Assembly: GCA_013360395.1 (NCBI GenBank)
Contig: JABWBQ010000014.1
Coordinates: 1 to 56,033 of the forward strand
From: Flavobacteriales bacterium
GTDB lineage: Bacteria > Bacteroidota > Bacteroidia > Flavobacteriales_F > PHOS-HE28
Reading direction: 5' to 3'
DNA: 56,033 nucleotides
Part shown: piece by piece, positions 41,448 through 49,895 of the stretch
Numbering within the stretch: the stretch's first letter is position 1
Layout: every line of letters starts with the position of its first letter
The notes under the pieces: generated by a model
What the model was told of the DNA's origin: nothing
Databases searched by the model: none
What the model saw: the letters and a program-made list of their open reading frames with translations, nothing else
Position numbers and translations under genes: made by a program

Positions 41448-42665
41448 TTACTTGAACGCGGGGATCCCCGTCACCTCGTGGCCGGTGATCAGCAGGTGGA
41501 TGTCGTGCGTGCCTTCGTAGGTCACCACGCTCTCCAGGTTCATCATGTGGCGCATGATGGGATACTCGTTGGTGATCCCCATGCCGCCGAGCATCTGCCG
41601 CGCCTCGCGGGCCACGGTGAGGGCCAGGTGCACGTTGTTGCGCTTGGCCATGCTGATCTGCTGGGTGGTGGCCCGGCCCTCGTTGCGCAGCACGCCCAGC
41701 CGCCAGGTGAGCAGCTGGGCCTTGGTGATCTCGGTGATCATCTCGGCCAGCTTCTTCTGCTGCAGCTGGAAGGCCCCGATGGGCTTGCCGAACTGGATGC
41801 GCTCCTTGCTGTAGCGCAGGGCCACGTCGTAGCATTCCATGGCCACGCCCAGCGTGCCCCAGGCGATGCCGTAGCGCGCGCTGTCCAGGCAGCCCATGGG
41901 GGCGCCCAGCCCGTTCCTGCCCGGCAGCAGGTTGGCCTTGGGCACCTTCACGTTGTCGAACACCAGCTCGCCGGTGGGGCTGGCGCGCAGGCTCAGCTTG
42001 CCGTGCGTGGTGGGCGTGGTGAAGCCCTCCATGCCCCGCTCCACGATGAGGCCATGGATCCGGCCCTCGGTGTTCTCGGCCTTGGCCCACACGATGGCCA
42101 GGTCCGCGAAAGGAGCATTGCTGATCCACATCTTGGCGCCGTTCAGCAGGTAGTGGTCGCCCTTGTCCTTGAAGGTGGTGACCATGCCGCCGGGGTTGCT
42201 GCCGAAGTCGGGCTCGGTCAGGCCGAAGCAGCCGATCTTCCTTCCCTGCACCATGTCCGGCAGCCACTTCTTCTTCTGCTCCTCGCTGCCGTACTTCCAG
42301 ATGGGGTACATGGCCAGCGAACCCTGCACGCTGCACAGGCTGCGCAGGCCGCTGTCGCAGCGCTCGATCTCCTGCATGATCAGGCCGTAGCTCATCTGGT
42401 CCAGGCCGGGGCCTCCGTACGCCTCGGGCACGAAAGGCCCGAACGCGCCGATCTCGGCCAGGCCGGGAATGATGTCCTTGCTGAACTCGGCCTTCTCGAA
42501 ACGCTCCTCGATGATGGGCTTGAGGTGCTTGCTCACGTGCTTGCGCGCCGTGTCGCGGATCAACTTCTGCTCGTCGGTGAGCAGTTCGTCCATCAGGTAG
42601 TGGTCGTGGTGCTGGAAAAGGTCGGTGGCGGCCTTGGCCTTGCCGAGGGTGGTGGTGGAGGACAT
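41448..42665 (-). CDS. Acyl-CoA dehydrogenase, glutaryl-CoA dehydrogenase-like
   Basis: 405 aa. An FAD enzyme of acyl-CoA oxidation. Segments: FVPEAYGGPGLDQMSYGLI, RSLCSVQGSLAMYPI, CFGLTEPDFGSNPGGM (FAD/substrate loop), RIQFGKPIGAFQLQQ and VVTYEGTHDIHLLITGHEVTG with the catalytic base Glu384 in YEGTH. The RS.xSVQ segment and the YEGTHDIH..LITGxxxTGI ending are characteristic of glutaryl-CoA dehydrogenase (lysine/tryptophan catabolism), so glutaryl-CoA to crotonyl-CoA is the likeliest reaction; other short-chain substrates are possible. ATG 42665 is preferred over an upstream extension, because a TACTTTTG promoter lies at 42709-42716. Confidence 0.88.
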   Translation of the reverse strand: MSSTTTLGKAKAATDLFQHHDHYLMDELLTDEQKLIRDTARKHVSKHLKPIIEERFEKAEFSKDIIPGLAEIGAFGPFVPEAYGGPGLDQMSYGLIMQEIERCDSGLRSLCSVQGSLAMYPIWKYGSEEQKKKWLPDMVQGRKIGCFGLTEPDFGSNPGGMVTTFKDKGDHYLLNGAKMWISNAPFADLAIVWAKAENTEGRIHGLIVERGMEGFTTPTTHGKLSLRASPTGELVFDNVKVPKANLLPGRNGLGAPMGCLDSARYGIAWGTLGVAMECYDVALRYSKERIQFGKPIGAFQLQQKKLAEMITEITKAQLLTWRLGVLRNEGRATTQQISMAKRNNVHLALTVAREARQMLGGMGITNEYPIMRHMMNLESVVTYEGTHDIHLLITGHEVTGIPAFK

Positions 42666-42708
42666 GCGGTGGGGTTCTCGCCGGCGTGGCCTGGCCGCGC
42701 CGGGGCGG

Positions 42709-42716
42709 CAAAAGTA
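42709..42716 (-). promoter_or_regulatory. -7 element TACTTTTG for the acyl-CoA dehydrogenase
   Basis: Exact TAnnTTTG, 43 nt before ATG 42665. It lies 26 bp from the oppositely oriented -7 box at 42743-42750, forming a compact divergent promoter region. Confidence 0.65.
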
Positions 42717-42742
42717 GCACGGCCTACCCGGCGCCGCCCCGA

Positions 42743-42750
42743 TACCTTTG
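42743..42750 (+). promoter_or_regulatory. -7 element TACCTTTG for the DUF4271 gene
   Basis: Exact TAnnTTTG ending 9 nt before ATG 42760, so the transcript should start within a few bases of the start codon. Confidence 0.65.
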
Positions 42751-42759
42751 CCCGCCACC

Positions 42760-43440
42760 ATGGGCGAACCCCGGACCATCGACCCCCTGAGCCCGGACTG
42801 GGTGGTGGTGCTGCTGCTCGTCGTGGTGGCCCTGCTGGCCTGGACCAACGTGGCCTCGCCCCGCAAGTGGGGGCTGGTGCTGGAGGGCGCGTTCCGCACC
42901 CGCGTGAGCCGCCGCAGCCTGCGCGAGGACATCGACCTACAGGCCCGCTCCATGCTGGGGCTGCTGCTGGCCCTGCTGGCGGGCATGGCCCTGTTCGTGC
43001 AACAGGCCCTGGTGATGCGCGGGACCCTGGGCGCGGGCCCCGGCGCCTACGCCCTGGTGATGGCGGCCCTGGTGCTGCTGTTGGTGCTGCAGGTGCTGCT
43101 GCTGCGCGCCCTGGCCTGGTTCTTCCAGGGCGACGGCGGCCTGCAGGAGTACGCGTACGCCCTGGTCCTCAACCATCTGGTGCTGGGCGCCGTGCTCCTG
43201 CCCCTGGCCGTGCTGGTGGCCTACCGCCCCGCCCTGCGACCCGCGCTTTTGTCGACCGGTGCGGTGCTCGCGGTGCTTATCGTCGTGCTGCGCTGGGGGC
43301 GGGCGGTCTTCATCGGCCGTTCCTCGGGGATGCCCTTCAGGCACATTTTCCTGTACCTTTGCGCCGCCGAGATCCTGCCGGTGCTCCTGGCCCTGCGCAC
43401 CTTGCAGCACCACGGCCCACCTGCGTTCCACCTTCCCTAA
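42760..43440 (+). CDS. DUF4271 family membrane protein
   Basis: 226 aa from ATG 42760; an in-frame TTG four codons earlier would fall upstream of the likely transcript start. Seven or so hydrophobic segments begin at DWVVVLLLVVVALLAWTN. ALAWFFQGDGGLQEYAYALVLNHLVLG and GRSSGMPFRHIFLYLCAAEILPVLLAL are typical of DUF4271 proteins. These are found in Bacteroidota next to the HemD-like gene; no biochemical function is established to my knowledge. The stop is 10 nt before the HemD TTG start, so the two genes are almost certainly one operon, and a role connected with tetrapyrrole synthesis or the envelope is only inferred. Confidence 0.88.
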   Translation: MGEPRTIDPLSPDWVVVLLLVVVALLAWTNVASPRKWGLVLEGAFRTRVSRRSLREDIDLQARSMLGLLLALLAGMALFVQQALVMRGTLGAGPGAYALVMAALVLLLVLQVLLLRALAWFFQGDGGLQEYAYALVLNHLVLGAVLLPLAVLVAYRPALRPALLSTGAVLAVLIVVLRWGRAVFIGRSSGMPFRHIFLYLCAAEILPVLLALRTLQHHGPPAFHLP

Positions 43441-43450
43441 CCGAGCGGCC

Positions 43451-44200
43451 TTGAAGATCAAGACCATCCTCGTTTCGCAACCGGAGCCCACGGACGTCAA
43501 GTCCCCCTACCACGAGCTGGGCCGCAAGTACGGCCTGAAGATCGACTTCAAGGCCTTCATCAAGGTGGAGTCCGTTCCCGCTCAGGACTTCCGCCAGGAG
43601 CGCATCAACATCCTGGACCACACGGCCATCGTGCTCACCAGCCGCAATGCGGTGGACCACTTCTTCCGCATGTGCAAGGAGCTGCGGATCACGGTGCCCG
43701 AATCGATGAAGTACTTCTGCGTGAGCGAAAGCGTGGCCTACTACGTGCAGAAGTACATCGTGTACCGCAAGCGCAAGGTGTTCATCGGCAAGAACACCTT
43801 CCAGGACCTGCTGGACGTGATCAAGAAGCACAAGGAGGAGACCTACCTGGTGCCCTGCTCCGACATCCAGAAGGCCGAGATCCCCGCCCTGCTGGACAAG
43901 GCCGGCGTGAAGTACACCAACGCGGTCTTCTACCGCACGGTGGCCAGCGACCTCAGCGACCTCAAGGACCTGAAGTACGACATGCTGGTGTTCTTCAGCC
44001 CGGCGGGCATCGAGAGCCTCTTCCGCAACTTCCCCAAGTACGACCAGAACGGCACGGTGATCGCCGCCTTCGGGCCCACCACCAGCAAGGCCGCCCGCGA
44101 TGCCGGCCTGCGTCTGGACATCGAGGCCCCGCTGCCGGAAGCTCCCAGCATGACGGGCGCCATCGAACTGTACATCAAGAAGCTCGGCAAGAAGAAGTAG
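43451..44200 (+). CDS. hemD: Uroporphyrinogen-III synthase
   Basis: 249 aa. Start TTG 43451 gives MKIKTILVSQPEPTDVKSPY; IKTILVSQPEP is the conserved beginning of Bacteroidota HemD-like proteins, so the rare start is well supported, and no ATG lies nearby in frame. It should close and invert ring D of hydroxymethylbilane to give uroporphyrinogen III in haem/sirohaem synthesis. Two alpha/beta Rossmann-like halves are visible: ILDHTAIVLTSRNAVDHFF, KRKVFIGKNTFQDLLDVI, TYLVPCSDIQKAEIPALL, YDMLVFFSPAGIESLF and TVIAAFGPTTSKAARDAGL. HemD sequences vary greatly, so the name rests on pattern and context. Confidence 0.85.
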   Translation: MKIKTILVSQPEPTDVKSPYHELGRKYGLKIDFKAFIKVESVPAQDFRQERINILDHTAIVLTSRNAVDHFFRMCKELRITVPESMKYFCVSESVAYYVQKYIVYRKRKVFIGKNTFQDLLDVIKKHKEETYLVPCSDIQKAEIPALLDKAGVKYTNAVFYRTVASDLSDLKDLKYDMLVFFSPAGIESLFRNFPKYDQNGTVIAAFGPTTSKAARDAGLRLDIEAPLPEAPSMTGAIELYIKKLGKKK

Positions 44201-44253
44201 GCCCCGCACATCACGGGACCAACCTCCCGGACCTCCGGGCCACACCGGTCGGC

Positions 44254-44637
44254 ATGGAGCGCCATACCTTCCCCAAGCAGGAGCGCCTCTGCGGCCGTCC
44301 ACGCATCCAACGGCTCATGGACCAGGGGCGCTCGGTGCATGTGCCCCCCTTCCGCCTCACAGGCCTGTTCATGGAGCTCGACCAGCCCGTCCCCGCCCAG
44401 GTGGCCTTCGCCGTGCCCAAGCGCAACCTGCCCCGGGCCGTGGACCGCAACCGCGCCCGACGCCGCATGCGCGAAGCCTACCGCCTGCACAAGCACAGCT
44501 ACCACCCCCTGCTGCGCGACCTCGGCCGCCAATGCGCCTGGCTCTTCGTGCTCCAGGGCCGCACCGTGCCCGGCTTCCAGGAGGTGGAAAGCAAAATGAT
44601 CCGCGCCCTCGACCGTTGGTTCAAGGAACATGCGTAA
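44254..44637 (+). CDS. rnpA: Ribonuclease P protein component
   Basis: 127 aa. It begins [22 protein letters not shown] and contains [28 protein letters not shown], which includes the RNR motif ([13 protein letters not shown]) that contacts the P RNA. With the catalytic RNA it removes the 5' leader of pre-tRNAs. The C-terminus runs [25 protein letters not shown]. It is slightly longer than many homologues because of a basic N-terminal extension. It overlaps yidD by 8 nt, the usual rnpA-yidD arrangement, and follows hemD by 53 nt. Confidence 0.95.
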   Translation: MERHTFPKQERLCGRPRIQRLMDQGRSVHVPPFRLTGLFMELDQPVPAQVAFAVPKRNLPRAVDRNRARRRMREAYRLHKHSYHPLLRDLGRQCAWLFVLQGRTVPGFQEVESKMIRALDRWFKEHA

Positions 44638-44851
44638 GCCCCTCACCGCAGCCCTGGTCGCCCTGGTGCGTCTGTACCAGTACGCCATCTCCCCGCTGCT
44701 GCCGGGCGCATGCCGCTTCACGCCGACCTGCAGTGCCTACGGCGTGGAGGCCCTCGAACGGCACGGCCCCTGGCGCGGAGGCCTGCTCACCCTCAAGCGC
44801 TTCCTATCTTGTCATCCATGGGGCGGCCACGGCCACGACCCCGTCCCTTAG
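44630..44851 (+). CDS. yidD: Membrane protein insertion efficiency factor YidD
   Basis: 73 aa. [29 protein letters not shown] and [19 protein letters not shown] are the diagnostic YidD sequences, including the conserved cysteines in CRFTPTCS and SCHPW and the terminal DPVP. It is a small peripheral membrane protein with an amphipathic N-terminus that helps YidC-dependent insertion. ATG 44630 overlaps rnpA. The gene contains a -7-like TATCTTGT at 44805-44812 that might drive the downstream protease. Confidence 0.95.
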   Translation: MRKPLTAALVALVRLYQYAISPLLPGACRFTPTCSAYGVEALERHGPWRGGLLTLKRFLSCHPWGGHGHDPVP

Positions 44852-44865
44852 CCCTTTTCCCCGCC

Positions 44866-46533
44866 ATGCAAGCACCCCGCACACCCCGCCTGCGCACCTG
44901 GATCATCGGTGGCGCCCTGGCCGCCTCCGGCGCCCTCACCCTCGCGGCGGGCGACAACTACTTCGAGATCTCCAAGAACCTGGAGATCTTCACCGAGCTC
45001 TACAAGGAGCTCAACGTGTACTACGTCGAGGACACCAAGCCCGGCACGCTGATGAAGACGGGCATCGACGCGATGCTCACCTCCCTGGACCCCTACACGC
45101 AGTACATCCCCGAGAGCGACATCGAGGAGTACCGCTTCCAGACCACCGGCCAGTACGGCGGCATCGGTGCGCTCATCAAGCGCCAGGGCGAGGGCATGGT
45201 CATCAGCGAACCGTACGAGGGCTTCCCCGCGGCCAAGGCCGGCATCTGGGCGGGCGACGAGATCCTGGAGGTGGACGGGCGCAAGGTGCGCGGCCTCGAC
45301 ACCGAGGAGGTGAGCAAGCTGCTGAAGGGACAGGCCGGCACCCCCGTGCGCGTACTGCTGAAACGCGGGGAGGAGGCTCCCCGGGAAATGCTGCTGACCC
45401 GCGAGGAGATCAAGATCCCCGATGTGCCCTACAAAGGCATCGTGGACGCCACCCACATGGTGGGCTACATCAAGCTCAACAGCTTCACCCAGACCGCCAG
45501 CACCGACGTGCGCAACGCCATGAAACAGCTCAAGCAGGAAGGTGCGCGCCACCTGATCCTCGACCTGCGCGGCAACGGCGGCGGCCTGCTGCGCGAGGCG
45601 GTGAACATCGTCAACCTCTACGTGCCCAAGAACGAGCCCGTGGTGGAGACCAAGGGGCGCATCGCCGAATGGGACAAGAGCTACCGCACCCTGAGCGACC
45701 CGGAGGACGCCACCATGCCGCTGGTGGTGCTGGTGGACGGCGGCTCGGCCAGCGCCAGCGAGATCGTCAGCGGCGCACTCCAGGACCTGGACCGCGCGGT
45801 GATCATCGGTGAACGCACCTTCGGCAAAGGGCTGGTGCAGCAGACCCGCGACCTGTTCTACAACAGCAAGCTCAAGGTCACGGTGGCCAAGTACTACATC
45901 CCCAGCGGGCGGTGCATCCAGAAGCTCGATTACGCGCACCGCGACAGCAGCGGCAAGGCCACCGTGCGCACCGACACCGGCCTGGTGGCCTTCAAGACCC
46001 GCAACGGCCGCACGGTGTACGACGGCCGTGGTATCCTGCCCGACGTGCTCGTCGAAGAACCCGAGCTGGCCAAGGTGGTCGGCGGTCTCTACGCCGAGGA
46101 CATCCTGTTCGACTTCGCCACCAACTACCGGCGCACGCACGACAGCATCGGGCCGCCCGAACGGTTCCGCATCAGCGACGATCTCTACCACGAGTTCACC
46201 GCCTTCGCCCGCGAACGCGGCTTCAGCTACGACACCGAGAGCATGGAGGCCTATGCCGCACTGGAGAAGGTGGCCCGCAAGGAACGGTACTACGACCACG
46301 CACAGAAGGCCTTCGAAGAGCTCCGCAAGGAGCTGGCACCCGACCCGGCCGAGGAGCTGGACCTGTTCCGCAGCGATGTGGAGGAGATGCTGCGCAACGA
46401 GATCGTGGCCCGCTACGACCTGCAGACCGGCAGGGCCAAGGCGGCGCTGGTCACCGACCCCTACGTGCAAGCCGCGGTGAGGACGCTCACCGACGGCAGC
46501 TACCCGGGCATCCTCGCCGGCACCAAGCCCTGA
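44866..46533 (+). CDS. S41 family C-terminal processing peptidase
   Basis: 555 aa from ATG 44866, 14 nt after yidD. An N-terminal hydrophobic segment (WIIGGALAASGALTLAAG) directs it to the periplasm, as an anchor or cleaved signal. A cap region (YYVEDTKPGTLMKTGIDAMLTSLDPYTQYI) is followed by a PDZ domain (~95-180, YEGFPAAKAGIWAGDEILEVDG) and the S41 core. GGSASASEI and TFGKGLVQ carry the Ser296/Lys321 dyad, spaced 25 residues as in known CTPs. RGILPDVLVEEPE and the helical C-terminal extension (~420-555) match Bacteroidota homologues. It would cleave C-terminal tails of envelope proteins; the targets are unknown. Confidence 0.93.
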   Translation: MQAPRTPRLRTWIIGGALAASGALTLAAGDNYFEISKNLEIFTELYKELNVYYVEDTKPGTLMKTGIDAMLTSLDPYTQYIPESDIEEYRFQTTGQYGGIGALIKRQGEGMVISEPYEGFPAAKAGIWAGDEILEVDGRKVRGLDTEEVSKLLKGQAGTPVRVLLKRGEEAPREMLLTREEIKIPDVPYKGIVDATHMVGYIKLNSFTQTASTDVRNAMKQLKQEGARHLILDLRGNGGGLLREAVNIVNLYVPKNEPVVETKGRIAEWDKSYRTLSDPEDATMPLVVLVDGGSASASEIVSGALQDLDRAVIIGERTFGKGLVQQTRDLFYNSKLKVTVAKYYIPSGRCIQKLDYAHRDSSGKATVRTDTGLVAFKTRNGRTVYDGRGILPDVLVEEPELAKVVGGLYAEDILFDFATNYRRTHDSIGPPERFRISDDLYHEFTAFARERGFSYDTESMEAYAALEKVARKERYYDHAQKAFEELRKELAPDPAEELDLFRSDVEEMLRNEIVARYDLQTGRAKAALVTDPYVQAAVRTLTDGSYPGILAGTKP

Positions 46534-46545
46534 GCCGCCCGGCAG

Positions 46546-48168
46546 ATGGCCGCCGCAAGCCCGGCCGGGAACTGGGCCCGTCGCTTCGGCCAGGTCCGCA
46601 TGGCGGGCCTGTTCCTGGCGGCCGCGGCCCTGCCGTGGAACAACGTGGTGCTCAGCAACGCCCAGATCCTGATGCTGATCGGGTGGCTGGGCGAAGGTCT
46701 GGCCGCACGCACCTTGCTGCCCGACCTGCGGCGCGCGTTCACCGGCCCGTGGGCCCCGGCCTTCATCGCCCCCTTCCTGCTGCACGCCGCCGGCATCGCC
46801 TGGTCCGAGGACCTCGCCTGGGCCACGGACCTCACGCGCATCCTGCTGCCGGTACCGGTGTTCGGCATCGTGCTTTCCTCCTCACCCCCCTTGGGCGAAA
46901 GGGCCATCCGCGATGTGCTGCGCACCGGGGCCTGGAGCGTGGTGGCCAGCACGGTGGCCTGCCTGCTGGTGGCCGGTGGGCAGCTCCAGAGCGGCGACCA
47001 CCGCGCACTGAGCATCTTCATCAGCCACGTGCGCCTCGGTCTGCTGCTGGCGCTGGCCGCTTGTGTGTTCTTGCGCGACCGGCCGCAACAGCGGTGGCTC
47101 CGTTGGGTCCATGCCCTGGCGGCTCTCTGGGCGGCGGGCTTCCTGGTGGGCATCGGCAGCCTGAGCGGGCTGGGGGCCCTGATCGTTGCCCTGCTGGCCC
47201 TGGCCTGGCGCGGGCTGGGAGGGACACGGCCCCTGGTGCGATGGACCCTGCGGGCCGCCCTGCTGCTGCTGCCCGCGCTCGCCCTGGCCGGCCTCGCGGG
47301 CCTGCTCCGACCCGGGACCAAGCGTACGGTCCGGGCCCAGGACCTGGCGTCACGCAGCGCCGGGGGCGAACCGTACTACCATGATCTGCACGACCCCCAG
47401 TGGGAGAACGGGAACCCGGTCTGGGTGCATGTGGCCGACGAGGAACTGCGGCGCGGCTGGGCCCGGCGGAGCCGGCTCGAGTTCCACGGGAACGATGAAC
47501 GAGGCCAACCCCTGCGCGGCACCCTGGTGCGGTACATGGCCAGCATGGGCCTGCGAAAGGATTCCGTCGGCCTGATGGCCCTGACGCACGAGGATGTGCG
47601 CCGCATCGAACAGGGCATGCCCAGCATGCGCACCGGCCACCAGCCCTTGCTCGCGGCCCGCATGGAGCAGTTGCGCATGGAACTGGACCGCTACCGCGCC
47701 ACCGGCGATGCCGACGGGCACAGCCTCACCATGCGCCTCACCTATTGGCGCACGGGTTGGTGGATCGCCCGGCAGCACCTGTGGACCGGCGTGGGCACGG
47801 GGGATACGCGACCGGCCTTCGCACAAGCCTATGCCGCGCTGAGCAGCCCGCTGGCACCACGCTGGCGCAACCGCGCGCACAACGAGTACCTCACCCTGCT
47901 CATCACCTTCGGCCTGCCAGGCTTGTTGTTCATCCTGGCCTGCTGGGCGGCGCCGGTGGTGGCCTACCGTGCCTGGCGCCATCCGGTGTTCGTGGCCTGG
48001 GCCGCCATCCTGCTGGTGTCCTGCCTCACCGAGGACACGCTGGAAACGCAGACCGGTGCGACCTTCTTCGCGTTGTATTACGCCCTGTTCGTGTTCGGTG
48101 GCCGCTGGCTCAACGCACAGGCGGGGCTGCCAACAGGGCCGCCACCCGCGCCGGGGCGATCCGTGTGA
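46546..48168 (+). CDS. O-antigen ligase family membrane protein
   Basis: 540 aa, about 12 hydrophobic segments, with a long loop (~270-420) rich in charged residues. The helices around VRMAGLFLAAAALPWNNVVLS, HVRLGLLLALAACVFL and SLSGLGALIVALLALAWRGL precede the loop. The loop closes with LTYWRTGWWIARQHLWTGVGTGD and RAHNEYLTLLITFGLPGLLFIL. The HNEYL motif with following glycine-rich helix is the Wzy_C/O-antigen ligase (WaaL-like) signature. It would transfer undecaprenyl-linked polysaccharide to lipid A-core or, alternatively, polymerise or transfer glycan to protein. It starts 12 nt after the protease stop, and its 3' end overlaps the convergent glycosyltransferase by 59 bp. Confidence 0.87.
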   Translation: MAAASPAGNWARRFGQVRMAGLFLAAAALPWNNVVLSNAQILMLIGWLGEGLAARTLLPDLRRAFTGPWAPAFIAPFLLHAAGIAWSEDLAWATDLTRILLPVPVFGIVLSSSPPLGERAIRDVLRTGAWSVVASTVACLLVAGGQLQSGDHRALSIFISHVRLGLLLALAACVFLRDRPQQRWLRWVHALAALWAAGFLVGIGSLSGLGALIVALLALAWRGLGGTRPLVRWTLRAALLLLPALALAGLAGLLRPGTKRTVRAQDLASRSAGGEPYYHDLHDPQWENGNPVWVHVADEELRRGWARRSRLEFHGNDERGQPLRGTLVRYMASMGLRKDSVGLMALTHEDVRRIEQGMPSMRTGHQPLLAARMEQLRMELDRYRATGDADGHSLTMRLTYWRTGWWIARQHLWTGVGTGDTRPAFAQAYAALSSPLAPRWRNRAHNEYLTLLITFGLPGLLFILACWAAPVVAYRAWRHPVFVAWAAILLVSCLTEDTLETQTGATFFALYYALFVFGGRWLNAQAGLPTGPPPAPGRSV

Positions 48169-49117
48169 TGCAATCGCAGGGCCGGCCCGCCGCGCAGGCG
48201 ACGCAGGCCGGATCGTACACCAGGGCATGCGCATCGCGCCCCAGCGGGGCCCAGCGGCCCGGATGGATGGGACGCCGCGGAGCGAACAGGCCCACGGCGC
48301 GGATGCCGCTGGCCGCCGCCAGGTGCAGCGGTCCGGTGCTGGCGGCCACCAAGGCCTGGGCGCTCCCGATCAAGGCCATCAACTGTTCCAGCGAAAGCCG
48401 CCCGCCTGCATCCACCGCCCGCGCATGATCCCACGGCAGGTGCGGCCGGTAACGTTCCGCCTCGGTCGCCGTGCCGGTGACCACCGTGCGCACACCCCCG
48501 GCATGCAGCAGCCGCATCAGCGCCGCGTAGTTCCCGAAGCCCCACTCCACCGCACTGCCCTGCGAACCCGGATGAAGCACCACCGTGCGGCCTGCGGTGG
48601 CCAGCAGATCGGCGGGCACGAGGGACGCCGGCGGCACCCGGTAGCCCGTCAGCGACGCCAGCTCCGGCAGCGTCGGGGGGTCCCCCGGCCCCAAGGGGCG
48701 CAGCAGCAGTGTGTTCAACTGGGCCTCGTGCAGATCGCTGCGCCGACGGCTGAAGGACACCCGGTGGGTGCAGGTGGTCCAATGCCACCAGCGGTGGGAG
48801 GTGCCGATCCGCATCGGGATGCCGGCCGCCCGGGCCCAGCGCGCCACCGAACGGTGCGGGAACACATGCACAAGGGCATCGGCACCCAAGGACCGCAGCA
48901 CGGCGGGCGCATCGCCTTCGGCCAGGTCCTCCACGGTGAGCACCCGGTCCACATGGACGCAACGTTCCAGCACGGGCGCCGTGTAGCGGCGACCGATGAA
49001 GGTGATGCGGGTACCGGGGTAACGTTCCTTGAGCAACCCGGCCATCGGCAGGGTGAGCATCACGTCGCCGATGCTGTCGGGACGGCTCAGGACGATGTGC
49101 TCAAGCCTTCGCCGCAT
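48110..49117 (-). CDS. Glycosyltransferase family 9 (heptosyltransferase-like)
   Basis: 335 aa from ATG 49117, overlapping the end of the upstream GT2 gene by 17 nt. GT-B fold: RPDSIGDVMLTLPMAGLLKERYPG at the N-terminus (the GD motif of heptosyltransferases), VVLHPGSQGSAVEWGFGNYAALM in the donor-binding domain, then VAASTGPLHLAAASGIRAVGLF. Family members add heptose or other sugars to the lipopolysaccharide core in the cytoplasm. A CVACAAGRPCDC cluster near the C-terminus is common in the family. Whether it uses ADP-heptose cannot be told. With the GT2 and the O-antigen ligase it forms an LPS/glycan assembly cluster. Confidence 0.9.
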   Translation of the reverse strand: MRRRLEHIVLSRPDSIGDVMLTLPMAGLLKERYPGTRITFIGRRYTAPVLERCVHVDRVLTVEDLAEGDAPAVLRSLGADALVHVFPHRSVARWARAAGIPMRIGTSHRWWHWTTCTHRVSFSRRRSDLHEAQLNTLLLRPLGPGDPPTLPELASLTGYRVPPASLVPADLLATAGRTVVLHPGSQGSAVEWGFGNYAALMRLLHAGGVRTVVTGTATEAERYRPHLPWDHARAVDAGGRLSLEQLMALIGSAQALVAASTGPLHLAAASGIRAVGLFAPRRPIHPGRWAPLGRDAHALVYDPACVACAAGRPCDCITRIAPARVAALLAAPPVR

Positions 49118-49859
49118 GGTGGAGCGCGTGCAGCTTGGCATACTTCAACCGGACGGCCCGGGCGCTGAGCACGGCGATGTGCCAGCCGGCCTTCCCGTCC
49201 AGAAAACCCGCCTGCAACAGGTAGCCCTGCATGAACTTGGCCAAAGGGGAAAGCCACCGCTTGAGGACACCCGCCCGACGACCCGCCCGGAACATGGCCT
49301 GCGCATGCAGATCGCTGTACCGTTCGATGCGCTCCTGGTGGTCCTCCAGCGAGTTGTAGCTGTAGTGCAGCAGATCGCCCCGAAGCAGGGTCTCGGGCAA
49401 ACCGGGCGCCGGTTCGAGCACCTCATGCACATGGTCCCCGCTCCAATGCGCGCCCCCCTTGGGGAACAAGCGGGTCTTGGTGTCCGGATACCACCCGCCG
49501 TGGCGTACCCAGTGGCCGCAATAGTTGGTGAGGCGGTGCATGCGGTAGGTCCCGTGCAACCCTGCGGCCGCCGCCGCCCGGATGGAACGGGCCAGTTCCG
49601 CGGAGGGAACCTCGTCGGCGTCCACGCTCAGGATGTAGGCCTGGGTGGCCAGCCCGTTGGCGTAGTTCTTCTGGTCGCTGTAGTTGGTCCAGGCCCGCTC
49701 CACCACGCGGGCACCGTGCGCCTCGGCGATCCGCCGGGTGTTGTCGGTGCTCCCGGAGTCCACCACCACCACTTCCTGCACCAGGCCCTTCAAGCCCTCC
49801 AGGCAGCGGGCGATGTTGGCCTCCTCATTGCGCGTGATGATGACCGCCGAAATGCCCAT
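49101..49859 (-). CDS. Glycosyltransferase family 2, WaaE/LgtF-like
   Basis: 252 aa. GT-A fold: ISAVIITRNEEANIARCLEGL, EVVVVDSGSTDNT, SDQKNYANGLATQAYILSVDADEVPS (the Asp-x-Asp metal site), TYRMHRLTNYCGHWVRHGGW and KTRLFPKGGAHWSGDHVHE. This combination matches the LPS-core beta-glucosyltransferases of the WaaE/LgtF (KdtX) type. It probably adds hexose to an inner-core or glycolipid acceptor at the inner face of the membrane. A -7-like TAACTTCA at 49872-49865 ends 5 nt before ATG 49859, suggesting an almost leaderless transcript. The GT9 gene overlaps its 3' end. Confidence 0.92.
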   Translation of the reverse strand: MGISAVIITRNEEANIARCLEGLKGLVQEVVVVDSGSTDNTRRIAEAHGARVVERAWTNYSDQKNYANGLATQAYILSVDADEVPSAELARSIRAAAAAGLHGTYRMHRLTNYCGHWVRHGGWYPDTKTRLFPKGGAHWSGDHVHEVLEPAPGLPETLLRGDLLHYSYNSLEDHQERIERYSDLHAQAMFRAGRRAGVLKRWLSPLAKFMQGYLLQAGFLDGKAGWHIAVLSARAVRLKYAKLHALHHAAKA

Positions 49860-49895
49860 CGGGCTGAAGTTAGCCGGCCGGTCGTCGCAGCGCGC

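Noticed and set aside
43354-43361. Exact TACCTTTG -7 box upstream of hemD
   Set aside because: It lies inside the DUF4271 coding sequence about 90 nt before the TTG start; the short intergenic distance favours co-transcription. A secondary promoter is possible but unsupported.
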